A DNA stretch of 64,000 bases, taken from assembly GCF_003330725.1 (NCBI RefSeq), contig NZ_CP030840.1, positions 3,720,001 through 3,784,000 on the forward strand. Reading direction: 5' to 3'. The notes under the pieces are model-generated. The model was not told where the DNA came from. It did not search any database and saw only the letters and a program-made list of their open reading frames with translations. Numbering within the stretch: position 1 is the first letter of the stretch; every line of letters starts with the position of its first letter. Made by a program: the position numbers and the translations under genes. This document shows, one piece after another, positions 37,101 through 46,028 of this stretch. This stretch comes from Acidisarcina polymorpha (GTDB lineage Bacteria; Acidobacteriota; Terriglobia; Terriglobales; Acidobacteriaceae).

Positions 37101-37340
37101 CTTGACTGTGCGGACCGCTGAGGTATTCAGGTTCTTGATCTGCACTTCGCAATTGGGAATCGCGGCGCCGGTGTTGTCCTGGACGGTTCCGGTAATGCCG
37201 CCCAGATCTGTCTGCGCAAATCCCTGCTCCATCAGCAACCCTTCTACGGCGACAAGCGCGAGAACGCTGAAGAGCACTGACGTAGCAGGACGGAGACCGG
37301 CAAGCCTTCTAACCAGCCAGCCTGCAATGTTTGTTGACAT
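34114..37340 (-). CDS. Oar-like TonB-dependent receptor with C-terminal frameshift
   Basis: A second acidobacterial-type receptor of about 1075 residues. After a signal sequence (ATSVLFSVLALVAVEGLL...FAQ) comes the carboxypeptidase-regulatory domain (GGITGTVQDNTGAAIPNCEVQI), plug (LPNNGRSILNIATLGPAS, ARFSQPSVIDVITKGGSNSFHGTAYDFL) and barrel. The main frame runs to FRAEAFSVFNHPTSDQEAMP and stops at 34194. The expected ending continues one frame over as HFGSGSYAVNNPGSGLL and VLQVALRYSF, stopping at 34114; relatives read FNHPNFG..., so one A appears lost near 34219. If real, the receptor lacks its last strand and C-terminal Phe. Start at 37340, with a GAGAGG site upstream. Confidence 0.85.
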
Positions 37341-37833
37341 ATCGCTGCCTCTCAAATCTGGGTGGTGGTTCTTCGAAATTTCTTCTTGTAAGCCTGTAAA
37401 AGGGAACAAAGCCGTACCAGAGCCATCAAGCAGGCTGCAAACCGACAAGGAGCCACGTCTGAAATCTCCTGGCTTCTAGCTGCAAGGATTTCGGCAAGAG
37501 ACGACATCCCTCAAGGACCGCCGCCGGCCGCCCGCTTCTTTGCGTGAACAAAAGTAGGGAAACATGATTCCTTATTGCCGCAACAGATTGGCGACAGTCC
37601 CCCTTGACCGAAGACATTTCAATCAGCAAACTATGTTGCACTGGAAACACTAGTTGCTGCGCCGCTCCATCGTCAACTAGTCGCCCATCCAAATGATGAA
37701 TAGTTTCGCGTAATGGAATCGGAGGGAAGACCGCAGGTAGTAGAGCCTGTCCGTGAAGGGAACTTGTGTGTGCACCTTAACGACGAACCCAAATAGATTG
37801 ACAAGCGATTTCGATAGATGAAATTGTGCTATT
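37341..37833. other. Divergent promoter region between TonB receptor and regulator
   Basis: About 490 bases. On the regulator side lie a TTGACA (37798-37803) and a short inverted repeat (ATTTC ... GAAAT, 37808-37824 region) near the start codon, possible regulator binding site. Nothing else is clear. Confidence 0.35.
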
Positions 37834-38997
37834 GTGAAGCGCCCTTCGATCGCCGATGAAAAGCAAAAAGAGGATGTTCCGTATCAGATCGAAGCCGTGG
37901 CCCGCGCCTGCCGCATTTTGCGCATTCTTCAGGGCCAGCAGAACTTGCCTTTGTTTGAGCTTTCCGAGATGGTCGGCCTGAGCAGGCCAACCGTCTTCCG
38001 GTTGCTTGCTACCCTGCAGGCAAACGGCATCGTCGTAAAAGATGACGCTCGCAGATACCGGCTCGCAGGTGGTCTAATGCAAGGGCAAAACTACAGAATT
38101 GGCTATATAGCCGAGACGAGTGCGGACTCCTTTTACCGGGCAGTCTCGCGAGGGCTTGTGGAGAGTGCCGCCCAAGCTGGCATCGACCTTATCGCGCTCG
38201 ACAGCCACAACAGTCCCGAGATCGCGTTGGCGAACGCGAAAAGACTGCTGGCGGAAAAGATCGATCTTGCCATCGAATTTCACGCATACGGGCAGGTCGC
38301 GTCCGTGATTTCAGCCCGTGGGAATCGCCGCACCGTGCCGCTCATTGCTGTCGAGATTCCTCATCCCAACGCGATTTATTTTGGGGTTGATAATTGTCAG
38401 GCCGGGCTTGTTGCCGGCCGCTACCTTGCCCGCTGGGCCGAACAAAATTTCAACGGACAAACCGACGAGATTCTGTTGATCGGCGCTACTCGGGCCGGCG
38501 CGCTCCCTCAGGCGAGACTGACAGGAAGTCTTCTCGGCATTCACCAGGTCCTGCCAGACTCAGCAAATGCTCGGATCACAATGATCGATGGGGACTGGCG
38601 CCGCGACATGAGCCACGATGCGGTGAAATCCTATCTCAAGACCTCCACTGCAAGCAGAATCCTGGTCAGTGCGATCAATGATCCGAGCGCGATCGGAGCG
38701 CTGGAGGCTTTCAAAGACGCAGGACGTCTTCATAATTGTGCGATCGTCGGTCAAAACGGCTCGATTGAGGCTCGTCTCGAGATGCATCACGCCAGCTCTC
38801 GCCTGATTGGGTCAGTCGCCTATTTTCCCGAGCGATACGGTGAACAACTCATACGCCTTGTCGTCGAGTTACTCAGCCAGCGGAATCCGGCCCCTCGCGC
38901 GGTTTTCATCAAACACCTTTTGCTGACTCCAGCCAACCTCAAACAGCATTACGGTCGCGAGCTCCAGGCAGCCAGCCTAACTGGAGAAGGCTGGTAG
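37834..38997 (+). CDS. IclR-type HTH fused to a periplasmic-binding-protein (sugar) sensor domain
   Basis: A 387-residue regulator with unusual composition. Residues about 17-80 form an IclR-type winged helix (YQIEAVARACRILRILQG, LSEMVGLSRPTVFRLLATLQ). The rest (about 88-350) is a LacI/RbsB-like type 1 periplasmic binding protein fold: RIGYIAETSADSFYRAVSRG, AEKIDLAIEFHAYGQ, FGVDNCQAGLVAGRYLARWA, DEILLIGATRAGALPQARL, LVSAINDPSAIGALEAFK. It has neither the usual IclR effector domain nor the LacI HTH, and no signal peptide. It starts at GTG 37834 and is divergent from the receptor and GH127 genes, which it probably controls in response to a sugar. Confidence 0.8.
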   Translation: MKRPSIADEKQKEDVPYQIEAVARACRILRILQGQQNLPLFELSEMVGLSRPTVFRLLATLQANGIVVKDDARRYRLAGGLMQGQNYRIGYIAETSADSFYRAVSRGLVESAAQAGIDLIALDSHNSPEIALANAKRLLAEKIDLAIEFHAYGQVASVISARGNRRTVPLIAVEIPHPNAIYFGVDNCQAGLVAGRYLARWAEQNFNGQTDEILLIGATRAGALPQARLTGSLLGIHQVLPDSANARITMIDGDWRRDMSHDAVKSYLKTSTASRILVSAINDPSAIGALEAFKDAGRLHNCAIVGQNGSIEARLEMHHASSRLIGSVAYFPERYGEQLIRLVVELLSQRNPAPRAVFIKHLLLTPANLKQHYGRELQAASLTGEGW

Positions 38998-39261
38998 TCT
39001 CTTTTGTTGAGGATTGAAGCAATGGAACGCCGCGAGATCCCGACCACCACGAGATGCGGCTTTGGAACGCCCGGAGCAAAGCGCTTCTCAAGGGGGCGAC
39101 TATCTCATGAGCGTGCACAAGCAGAGTCGTTCAAGACCGAGGGAACGCCACCGACCAATTGGAGGCCATTCGCGGATCCCGGTTGGCGCTAGCGAAAAGC
39201 AAGTAAGCGCCGGGCGATAAAACGTCGAGTCTGTTCGTGGGGAGCGGTGAAGTCTAAGAAG

Positions 39262-39337
39262 TGGTGGGCCCACCAGGACTCGAACCTGGAACCAAAGCAT
39301 TATGAGTGCTCTGCTCTAACCATTGAGCTATAGGCCC
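39262..39337 (-). tRNA. tRNA with anticodon CAT (probably tRNA-Ile2, or tRNA-Met)
   Basis: The 76-base minus-strand sequence folds into a full cloverleaf: acceptor GGGCCTA with TGGGCCC (one G-T pair), D arm TAGCTCAATGGTTAGAGCA, anticodon loop CTCATAA with CAT, T arm with GGTTCGAGTCC, and an encoded CCA end. CAT serves tRNA-Ile2 (after lysidine modification), elongator tRNA-Met or initiator tRNA. The short D-loop (AATGG) and overall similarity to E. coli tRNA-Ile2 favour Ile2; it lacks the three G-C pairs of initiator anticodon stems. Confidence 0.88.
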
Positions 39338-39415
39338 TACAAATCTCTTCGCGAGCAGAGATAACCCAAACCGAATCTGACGGCACCCCGCGCACTCAAC
39401 AGCAATTAAGAGCAG

Positions 39416-39456
39416 GGGTTATGAGTCCGCTGCTCTAACCAGTTGAGCTATAAGCC
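39416..39456 (-). pseudogene. Truncated tRNA-Met-like gene, 5' half only
   Basis: On the minus strand, from 39456, GGCTTATAGCTC starts a clear tRNA 5' half: acceptor strand, D arm (AACTGGTTAGAGCA), and anticodon stem-loop with GCGGACTCATAACC. Then the sequence degenerates; the expected anticodon-stem 3' strand, T arm and acceptor partner are missing. It has the same anticodon (CAT) as the intact tRNA 79 bases downstream, but a different acceptor stem, resembling elongator tRNA-Met. Confidence 0.75.
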
Positions 39457-39922
39457 GGCAACTTGAGGTGCGGAAAGAGCCGACGTTTCAGCCTGGTGGG
39501 ATTCATTCAGCATGACTGAGGCTAAAGGATTCCGCCAGACAGGAATTCTGCAGCTTTTAGTGTTGCACAGCCACGCTGAGAGCGCCAAGGGGCCTCATTT
39601 CCGGCTCGCTAAAACAGTCGCAGCACAATACGTTTTCGGCGGCGGGAGTAGTGCAAGGGTATCAACTACCTGAGCAGCGGGATTGGCATGTGGCCTCTCG
39701 CCAGTGTGATGCACTCAATGGAGGATAGCCAAAGCCCTTCCGCCGGATCGAACTCCGCATGTAGGCCCCGAGATCCGAATGAAATATGCCCTTATCTTCA
39801 ATTGTGTAAATTTGATCCCCGGGTTTACCCGATATTAACCAGTCTGGCGAAGACTAAAGGGAAGCGGGTTCAACCCTCTTCCAGAGTTGATATTGCCTCA
39901 GTCTTGCTTTGCGCGCCCTCCA

Positions 39923-41776
39923 ATGCCGAATGTGTCTTCGATTGTAGTTGCGGGTCTGTGCCTTCTCTTCTCCTCCTCATTACGGGCCCAGGCTTCGGCT
40001 AAGGGTGTTTGCCCACGGCCTTCAGTGGGCAGCATCGTCCAGGAGCCGGAGGACCTGCGGAGTCGTAAAGGCGTGCTTGAGGCAGATCTCATCGCGAGTG
40101 ACGTTGCGGAGGCAGATGGCTCCGTGCTCTACTGCTTCACCGATGCTGAAGGGCGTGAGTCACCCAATCTACGCGTGAATCCTGGCGACTTGGTGGTCCT
40201 TCATCTGAAGAATGCGCTGACCGATTTAAGTCCGGATAGAACTGGCCCCGACAAAACTAGCCCCGACAAAACTAGCCCAGACAAAGCTGGTCCCGGTAAA
40301 GCTTCAGATCATGCTCATGCTCATATGCCATCTCAAACCTCGGAGAATCCATGCACCAGCGGCATGATGAGTCCGGTGTCGACAAACCTGCATTTTCATG
40401 GATTGACGATCCCTCCGGTTTGCCATCAGGACGATGTCATGAAGACTTCGGTGCAGCCCGGCGATGCTCCCTTCGAATACCGTTTTCGCATTCCGGACGA
40501 TGAGCCTCCGGGCCTCTACTGGTATCACCCCCATATTCACGGCTTCGCCAAACAGCAGCTTCTCGGCGGAGCCTCCGGCGCCCTGATCGTCGAGGGCGCC
40601 GAACGCGCCAAAAAGGTGGTGGTGGGACTGCCGGAGCGGGTCTTTATCATTCGCGACCAGGACCTCGTCAATCCCAACGCCTCCCCGGCCAAATCCGAGC
40701 CGGTTGTGCCGAAGTTCATGATCGACCGCGATGGAGACGCCGCGAATAATGGTACCGGCTTCGGCAAACCGGCCAAAGACTTGTCGATCAACTACGTTCC
40801 CGTGCCTTATCCCGATTACACGCCGGCGGTGATCGAGATGAAGCCGGGCGAGCGTCAACTATGGCGGGTGCTGAATGCCTCGGCCATCACCTACCTTAAT
40901 CTGGCGGTCCTGGTGAACCGTGCCCCTCAACAACTAGGACTCGTGGCCATGGACGGCGTACCGATGAGTCATGGTGACCCGCTTGGAGAAGCTGTGAATT
41001 GGCAGACCCATATCGGCCTGCCGCCGGGTGCGCGAGTGGAGTTTATCGTGTCCGGCCCGGCCGATGGGGAGACCGGTTTGCTGGTTACACGCACCGTCGA
41101 CACCGGTCCGGGTGGGGAAAATGATCCGAATCGGGCGCTGGCAAAGATCGTGACTTCAGCGGATGCCCCCGAGCCCCGCTCGAGGCTGGCAAGTTCTCCG
41201 GAGATTCTCCCAGCTCCCTCTCAGGCATGGATTGGTACTGTTGCGCCGGTGCGAGTGCGTCGCCTCTATTTTTCTGAAAAGTTGATCGATCCGAACGATC
41301 CGACCAGCGCCGTCGAATTTTACCTCACCATGGATGGGCAGGAACCCAAGATGTTCGACATGAGCTCGGATGTTCCGAACATCGTCGCCCAGCAGGGAAC
41401 TGTTGAGGACTGGATCATCGAAAACCGTTCGCAGGAATTGCATGCCTTTCACATTCATCAACTCCACTTCCTGCTCCTCGACTACATGGGCAGGCAAGTC
41501 AATGAGAACTTTGTTCGCGACACCGTGAATGTGCCCTATTACGACGGGCATTCGCTTGCCTACCCGAGCGTACGGTTGCGCATGGACTTTCGCGACCCGA
41601 ATATTGTGGGAACCTTCGTCTATCATTGCCACCTTCTCGAGCATGAAGACAAGGGCATGATGGGGTCGATCCGCGTGGATCCGGCCCCGCGTCCCTGGGA
41701 GCAGAACGCTGAGAGTTCGTGTGGCAAGGCGTTACCTTGCAAAAACATTCAGGCTTCGGATCAAAGTTCCCGCTGA
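39923..41776 (+). CDS. Secreted multicopper oxidase
   Basis: A 617-residue exported enzyme with a signal peptide (SIVVAGLCLLFSSSLRAQA). All four copper-binding segments are visible: NLHFHGLTIPP, YWYHPHIHGF, AFHIHQLHFLL and YHCHLLEHEDKGMMG, the last with the type-1 Cys and Met-type region. It is a laccase/CueO-like three-domain protein. Between domains, at 40230-40300, a near-perfect tandem repeat encodes four to five PDK-containing pentads before a His-rich stretch (SDHAHAHMP). I chose the ATG at 39923, just before the signal peptide; an in-frame start at 39887 is possible. Likely roles are metal or phenolic oxidation; copper homeostasis is not excluded. Confidence 0.88.
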   Translation: MPNVSSIVVAGLCLLFSSSLRAQASAKGVCPRPSVGSIVQEPEDLRSRKGVLEADLIASDVAEADGSVLYCFTDAEGRESPNLRVNPGDLVVLHLKNALTDLSPDRTGPDKTSPDKTSPDKAGPGKASDHAHAHMPSQTSENPCTSGMMSPVSTNLHFHGLTIPPVCHQDDVMKTSVQPGDAPFEYRFRIPDDEPPGLYWYHPHIHGFAKQQLLGGASGALIVEGAERAKKVVVGLPERVFIIRDQDLVNPNASPAKSEPVVPKFMIDRDGDAANNGTGFGKPAKDLSINYVPVPYPDYTPAVIEMKPGERQLWRVLNASAITYLNLAVLVNRAPQQLGLVAMDGVPMSHGDPLGEAVNWQTHIGLPPGARVEFIVSGPADGETGLLVTRTVDTGPGGENDPNRALAKIVTSADAPEPRSRLASSPEILPAPSQAWIGTVAPVRVRRLYFSEKLIDPNDPTSAVEFYLTMDGQEPKMFDMSSDVPNIVAQQGTVEDWIIENRSQELHAFHIHQLHFLLLDYMGRQVNENFVRDTVNVPYYDGHSLAYPSVRLRMDFRDPNIVGTFVYHCHLLEHEDKGMMGSIRVDPAPRPWEQNAESSCGKALPCKNIQASDQSSR

Positions 41777-41813
41777 TCCTCGCCCTTCGATAAGTCGAAA
41801 TCAGGGCGAGGAT
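41776..41813 (+). terminator. Hairpin after the multicopper oxidase gene
   Basis: A perfect 11-bp stem (ATCCTCGCCCT and complement) at the stop codon encloses a second 5-bp stem (TTCGA/TCGAA). The sequence after it is TTTACC. It is probably a transcription terminator or 3' end stabiliser. Confidence 0.6.
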
Positions 41814-41945
41814 TTACCTCGTCCCCGTTCGAGAAAATCAGGCGGTCCTCGATAAACCAATCCTCCAATTAATATTCCCCATATCAAACGAAATTCACGG
41901 CTTGTTCAAGAAACGAACACTCGTCATTCATTTGGAAAAGATATT

Positions 41946-41961
41946 CCTCAACAGGTTGAGG
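41946..41961. promoter_or_regulatory. 16-bp palindrome upstream of the phosphoesterase gene
   Basis: CCTCAAC and its reverse complement GTTGAGG flank a central AG, 26 bases before the phosphoesterase start. It could be an operator or a short mRNA hairpin. Confidence 0.35.
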
Positions 41962-41987
41962 TTAGATGCCCCAACTCAGGAGGAAGT

Positions 41988-44048
41988 ATGACTGTAAAGC
42001 AATACGCGTCCGCTGCCTTGAGGACTGTGCGCGCGGGATTAGTATCCGCCGCCGTTCTCCAGCTTGCCGTCGGCAACGCGTTCGCCGCTGAACCGCTATC
42101 CCCACGGGACACCGAGACCACCTCGCCCATCAAGCACGTGATCGTAATCATCGGCGAAAATCGCAGTTTTGACCATGTATTCGCCACCTATGTGCCACAC
42201 AAGAAGGCCGAAACGGTCTTCAACCTCCTGTCGGAAGGCATTGTGAACGCCGACGGAACCCCCGGTCCCAACTTTGCCAAGGCCAATCAGAGAGCGGCAG
42301 AGGATAAGGCCCCTGACGCCTTTGAACTGAATCCTGCTAATGCGTCGTTCCCCGGCAATGTTCTGCCTGCCCCCCTGGTCGGCGGACCCACCGATTCCTA
42401 CGTGCCGAACGATAGCCTCCAAACTGCTATCCAGTCTGAAAACGGTCTGCCCTCCAGCTACTACGGCTTCCTCGTGACCGGCGGTACGGGTCAGAAGAGC
42501 CACACTCCGGACGCCCGCATCACGAATGTAAACGCGCTTCCCACCGGACCGTTCCAGCTGACCAACGGCAGCACCTTCTCCTATAACGATTACGCCGCCA
42601 GCCCTGTGCACCGCTTCTATCAGATGTGGCAGCAGCTTGATTGCAGCGTCACCCACTCCACCGCCGACAATCCTTCCGGTTGCAACTCCCGCCTCTTCTC
42701 CTGGGTTGAAACGACCGTGGGCGCCGGCGCCAACGGCATCAAGCAGCCCGCCAACTTCAGCACCGAGTATTCGCCCACCGCCGTCACCACCGGTGAAGGC
42801 TCGACCGCTCTGGGCTTCTACAACGTCCAGAAGGGCGACGCTCCTTACTTCAAGTACCTCGCCGACACTTATGCGATGAGCGACAACTTTCACCAGTCCG
42901 TCAATGGCGGCACTGGCGCCAACCACATCATGTTCGGCCATGCCGACGCGATCTGGTTCAGCGACGGCAAGGGTCACGCGATCCCTCCGCCGCACAACAC
43001 TCTGGTCGCTAAAGGCACGGCCAATGCTGGTGTTGTTGACGAAGTCGAGAACCCCAACCCAGCCGCCGGTACCAATAACTGGTACTCGGAGGATGGTTAT
43101 GGTGGCGGCAGCTTTGGTTCGGCCTCCTATGGTGGCGGTTCCTATAGCAACTGCTCCGATACCGCGCAGCCAGGTGTCTCCCCCATCGTCAGCTACCTGA
43201 AGCACCTTACCCCGGCCATCGATGCACGGTGCCAAGAGGGTCACTATTACCTGCTGAATAACTACAATCCCGGCTACTTCGGCGACGGCAGCAACGCCTA
43301 CACCGATACCAACCCGGCCAACACCGTCTTCACCATTCCTCCCTCGGTGACCAGAAGCATCGGCGACAACCTGATCTCCAATGGCGTCTCCTGGAAGTAC
43401 TATGGCGACCAGTGGAACAACTACGTAGGTGACAAGTATCAGCTCAACTACGGAGCCGTCGGCGCGAAGAGCGATGAGTACTGCAACATCTGCAACACCT
43501 TCCAATACGACACCTCGATCATGGCCGATGCCGCCGTCCGCACCGCTCATATCCAGGACACCGCCAACCTCTATAGCGACATCGCCAACGGAACCCTTCC
43601 GGCCGTTTCCATCGTCAAGCCCAGCGGCCTGGTCGACGGTCACCCCTCTTCTTCCAAGCTGAACCTGTTCGAAGGCTTCTCCAAGAAGATCGTCGATGCC
43701 GTCAAGGACAATCCTTCCTTGTGGAAAGACACCGCGATCTTCATCACCTTCGACGAGGGCGGCGGCTACTACGACTCCGGCTATGTCCAGCCTGTCGACT
43801 TCTTTGGCGACGGTACCCGTATCCCGCTGATCGTTGTCTCCCCTTACGCCAAGCCCAGCCATATCTCGCACGATTATTCCGACCACGTTTCGATCGACAA
43901 GTTCATCGAGCGGAACTGGTCAGTCGGCCCGATCACCAAGCGCAGCCGCGACAACTTCCCCGACCCGGTCACTTCCGGAAACCCCTATGTGCCGGTCAAC
44001 AGCCCGGCGCTCGGCGATCTCTGGGATCTCTTTACCTTCAGCGAGTAA
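41988..44048 (+). CDS. Secreted phosphoesterase (phospholipase C / acid phosphatase family, PF04185-type)
   Basis: A 686-residue exported protein (signal: RTVRAGLVSAAVLQLAVGNAFAA). The N-terminal catalytic start IKHVIVIIGENRSFDHVFATYV (about residues 47-70) carries the metal-binding Glu-Asn and Asp-His motif of the PI-PLC/acid phosphatase branch of the alkaline phosphatase superfamily. Later motifs NFHQSVNGGTGANHIMFGHADAIW, KPSGLVDGHPS and AIFITFDEGGGYYDSG plus PLIVVSPYAK fit the same family. A Gly/Tyr/Ser-rich loop lies in the middle (about residues 370-390). A strong AGGAGG site precedes the ATG. Likely releases phosphate from phospholipid or phosphoesters outside the cell. Confidence 0.85.
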   Translation: MTVKQYASAALRTVRAGLVSAAVLQLAVGNAFAAEPLSPRDTETTSPIKHVIVIIGENRSFDHVFATYVPHKKAETVFNLLSEGIVNADGTPGPNFAKANQRAAEDKAPDAFELNPANASFPGNVLPAPLVGGPTDSYVPNDSLQTAIQSENGLPSSYYGFLVTGGTGQKSHTPDARITNVNALPTGPFQLTNGSTFSYNDYAASPVHRFYQMWQQLDCSVTHSTADNPSGCNSRLFSWVETTVGAGANGIKQPANFSTEYSPTAVTTGEGSTALGFYNVQKGDAPYFKYLADTYAMSDNFHQSVNGGTGANHIMFGHADAIWFSDGKGHAIPPPHNTLVAKGTANAGVVDEVENPNPAAGTNNWYSEDGYGGGSFGSASYGGGSYSNCSDTAQPGVSPIVSYLKHLTPAIDARCQEGHYYLLNNYNPGYFGDGSNAYTDTNPANTVFTIPPSVTRSIGDNLISNGVSWKYYGDQWNNYVGDKYQLNYGAVGAKSDEYCNICNTFQYDTSIMADAAVRTAHIQDTANLYSDIANGTLPAVSIVKPSGLVDGHPSSSKLNLFEGFSKKIVDAVKDNPSLWKDTAIFITFDEGGGYYDSGYVQPVDFFGDGTRIPLIVVSPYAKPSHISHDYSDHVSIDKFIERNWSVGPITKRSRDNFPDPVTSGNPYVPVNSPALGDLWDLFTFSE

Positions 44049-44072
44049 TAGTTGAAGGGATCTAGAACTGAG

Positions 44073-44106
44073 GCCGGAGCTGGTCACCAGCTCCGGCTTT
44101 TTTTTG
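44073..44106 (+). terminator. Rho-independent terminator
   Basis: A perfect 11-bp GC-rich stem (GCCGGAGCTGG) with a 3-base loop is followed by nine Ts (44098-44106), 24 bases after the phosphoesterase stop. Typical intrinsic terminator. Confidence 0.95.
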
Positions 44107-44228
44107 CCCGATTCTGTTCTCAGGCTCGAACTCCAACGAGAAGAGGGTTGGTCATAGCGAACGAGCATCCCAGCTAGACCTATTGCGCAGGTCCCGCGGA
44201 TTCAGCCTGTAAACTGGTCTTATCCTCA

Positions 44229-45854
44229 ATGGCCGAAGACCCCAGCGCAGCGTCCTCATCTTCCTGGTCAGGTGTGCTGCGGGTCTTCCGACCTTCGCAC
44301 AAACACACCGCCTTCACCGCGACTCTGCTGTTAATGCTGTCGGCCTTCCTCTCTCGGATCATCGGTCTGGTGCGAGTGAAGTACATCGCCTATCTTTTCG
44401 GGGCGGGTTCGCAGACGGATGCCTTCAACTCAGCCTTTCAGCTGCCCGACATGCTTGCTTATTTCCTCGTCGGCGGCGCGGCCTCGGTCACCTTTGTGAC
44501 CATGCTCAGCCGTTATCGCGAAACCGGCAGGGAAGAGGACGGCACCCGGGCCATGTCGGTCATCCTGACCTCGATGCTCTTGGTGCTCGGAGGCGCGATC
44601 CTGCTCGCCGAACTCCTCGCGCCCGTTTATGTCCGCTGGTGGTTCAAAGGCTTTACGCCGGAGCAGGCTGCACTCTGCACCTCCATGACTCGCATCCTGC
44701 TTCCCGGCCAATTGCTCTTCTTTGCGGGCGGAGTATTCGGGTCGGTCCTTCTCGTTCGGAAGCAATTTGCGCTCCAGGCGATTACCCCGCTCGTCTATAA
44801 CCTGGGCATCATCTTCGGAGGCGTGCTGCTCGCCCGGACGGTCGGAATTCGTTCTCTCGCCTGGGGAGCAATGGCGGGCATCTTCATTGGCCCCTTTCTT
44901 ATGAACGCCATCGGCGCTCATCGTTCCGGAGTCGTCTACCGCCCTCTGCTCGACTGGACAAACCCCGGTCTGCGCGAGTGGATCCGGCTCTCCGTGCCGC
45001 TCATGCTGGGGGTCTCGCTGGTCTCCTTCGATAGCTGGATCATGAACTACTTCGCCTCCGCTGACCACGGCGCCATCACCTTGCTTACCTATGCGAAGAA
45101 CCTTTTCACTGCGCCCGTCGCCCTTGGACAGGCCGCCGGCGCCGCCTCGTTGCCCTTCCTCGCCTCGCTCGCTACCCGGGTCCAGGAAAATGGCGAGCCC
45201 GATCTCGCCGCCTTCGCGAGAAATGTAAATGCCTCCGTCTCGCGCATCCTCGCCTTTTCGTTTCTGCTTACCGCCTGGATGCTCGGTCTCGCCTTTCCGG
45301 CTGTCGACCTGATCTTTCGTGGAGGCCTCTTTCATCGCAACAGCGCCTCGGAGATGGCTGCCTATTTCGCTATCTTCTCCATCTCGCTCTGTTTCTGGTC
45401 GGCGCAAACGCTTTACGCGCGCGCCTTCTACGCCGCCGGCAATACCCTTGCGCCGATGGTCGCTGGCACCCTGGTGGTGCTGGTCTCGCTTCCCATCTAT
45501 TGGTCGCTCTACCGGACTCACGGAGCCACCGGCCTCGCCATTGCCTCAGACATCGGCATTGCCATTCAGACCGTCACCTTGGGCGTGATGCTCGACCGCC
45601 GCAAAATGGTTAAGCTCTCCGGACTGGAGTTCCCCGAACTGGCGCGGTCTTTGCTCGCCACGGTCATCAGCTACGCCGCCATCTGCCTCCTGAGAAAGGT
45701 CATGCCCCTCTCCGGCAGATGGGGTGACCTGCTGCTGCTCCTCGTTGCTACCGCACTCTGGGCGGCCGTCGCCTTCTCTGTCCTCAAAGTTACCGGCTCT
45801 CAACTTCCTAACCAGGTATTGGCAAGGATTCGGAACAAGCCCATTTCTGCCTAG
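44229..45854 (+). CDS. murJ: Lipid II flippase MurJ (MviN family)
   Basis: A 541-residue integral membrane protein with about 14 hydrophobic segments. It starts with TATLLLMLSAFLSRIIGLVRV, then GAGSQTDAFNSAFQLPDMLAYFLVGGAASVTFV, the signature of MurJ/MviN proteins (Arg and Asp-Ala-Phe near the start of helix 2). Later segments include QFALQAITPLVYNLGIIFGG and NYFASADHGAITLLTYAKNLF. It flips lipid-linked peptidoglycan precursors across the inner membrane. A typical member with the normal length. It lies between the terminator of the phosphoesterase gene and the BlaI/BlaR1 region, so it is probably transcribed alone. Confidence 0.93.
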   Translation: MAEDPSAASSSSWSGVLRVFRPSHKHTAFTATLLLMLSAFLSRIIGLVRVKYIAYLFGAGSQTDAFNSAFQLPDMLAYFLVGGAASVTFVTMLSRYRETGREEDGTRAMSVILTSMLLVLGGAILLAELLAPVYVRWWFKGFTPEQAALCTSMTRILLPGQLLFFAGGVFGSVLLVRKQFALQAITPLVYNLGIIFGGVLLARTVGIRSLAWGAMAGIFIGPFLMNAIGAHRSGVVYRPLLDWTNPGLREWIRLSVPLMLGVSLVSFDSWIMNYFASADHGAITLLTYAKNLFTAPVALGQAAGAASLPFLASLATRVQENGEPDLAAFARNVNASVSRILAFSFLLTAWMLGLAFPAVDLIFRGGLFHRNSASEMAAYFAIFSISLCFWSAQTLYARAFYAAGNTLAPMVAGTLVVLVSLPIYWSLYRTHGATGLAIASDIGIAIQTVTLGVMLDRRKMVKLSGLEFPELARSLLATVISYAAICLLRKVMPLSGRWGDLLLLLVATALWAAVAFSVLKVTGSQLPNQVLARIRNKPISA

Positions 45855-45932
45855 TGTGGACCGCTTGTCTGGATCCGTTCTTGTGGGCGGGTTGGCACAA
45901 AGCTGTTCGCGGAAGACCTCAACCCGATTTTT

Positions 45933-45975
45933 AACTAATTCATTAGTTGACATGCTAACCCTAGCTTATTAGCAT
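45933..45975 (+). promoter_or_regulatory. Promoter with two inverted repeats before blaI
   Basis: TTGACA (45947-45952) and TAGCAT (45970-45975) are spaced by 17 bases, a strong sigma-70-type promoter. It overlaps two palindromes: AACTAAT-TC-ATTAGTT at 45933-45948, and ATGCTAA at 45952-45958 paired with TTAGCAT at 45969-45975. Both end near the -35 and -10 boxes, so a dimeric repressor, most likely the BlaI-like product, would block RNA polymerase. Confidence 0.75.
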
Positions 45976-46028
45976 CGTCCTATCAGTGCTGGAACGTTCA
46001 GCCAGCTGCTGACACAAGGATTGTGACA

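Larger units (their letters stand above)
38998..39922. other. Region with tRNA genes and no supported protein gene
   Basis: About 925 bases after the regulator gene. It contains the tRNA and tRNA remnant listed separately. Several open frames (for example 39014-39220 and 39688-40002) lack known domains. Confidence 0.45.

Noticed and set aside
39421-39456. Second complete tRNA
   Set aside because: Only acceptor 5' strand, D arm and anticodon loop are present; the 3' half is missing, so it is listed as a remnant.
43090-43160. Gly/Tyr/Ser-rich repeat in the phosphoesterase as a prion-like domain
   Set aside because: Only about 20 residues within a loop; too short to support that claim.
42096-43886. 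596-residue minus-strand frame in the phosphoesterase gene
   Set aside because: Valine/glycine-rich antisense of a strongly supported gene with a signal peptide, motifs and terminator on the plus strand.
44430-45521. 363-residue minus-strand frame antisense to murJ
   Set aside because: No domains, charged low-complexity translation; MurJ on the plus strand is unambiguous.
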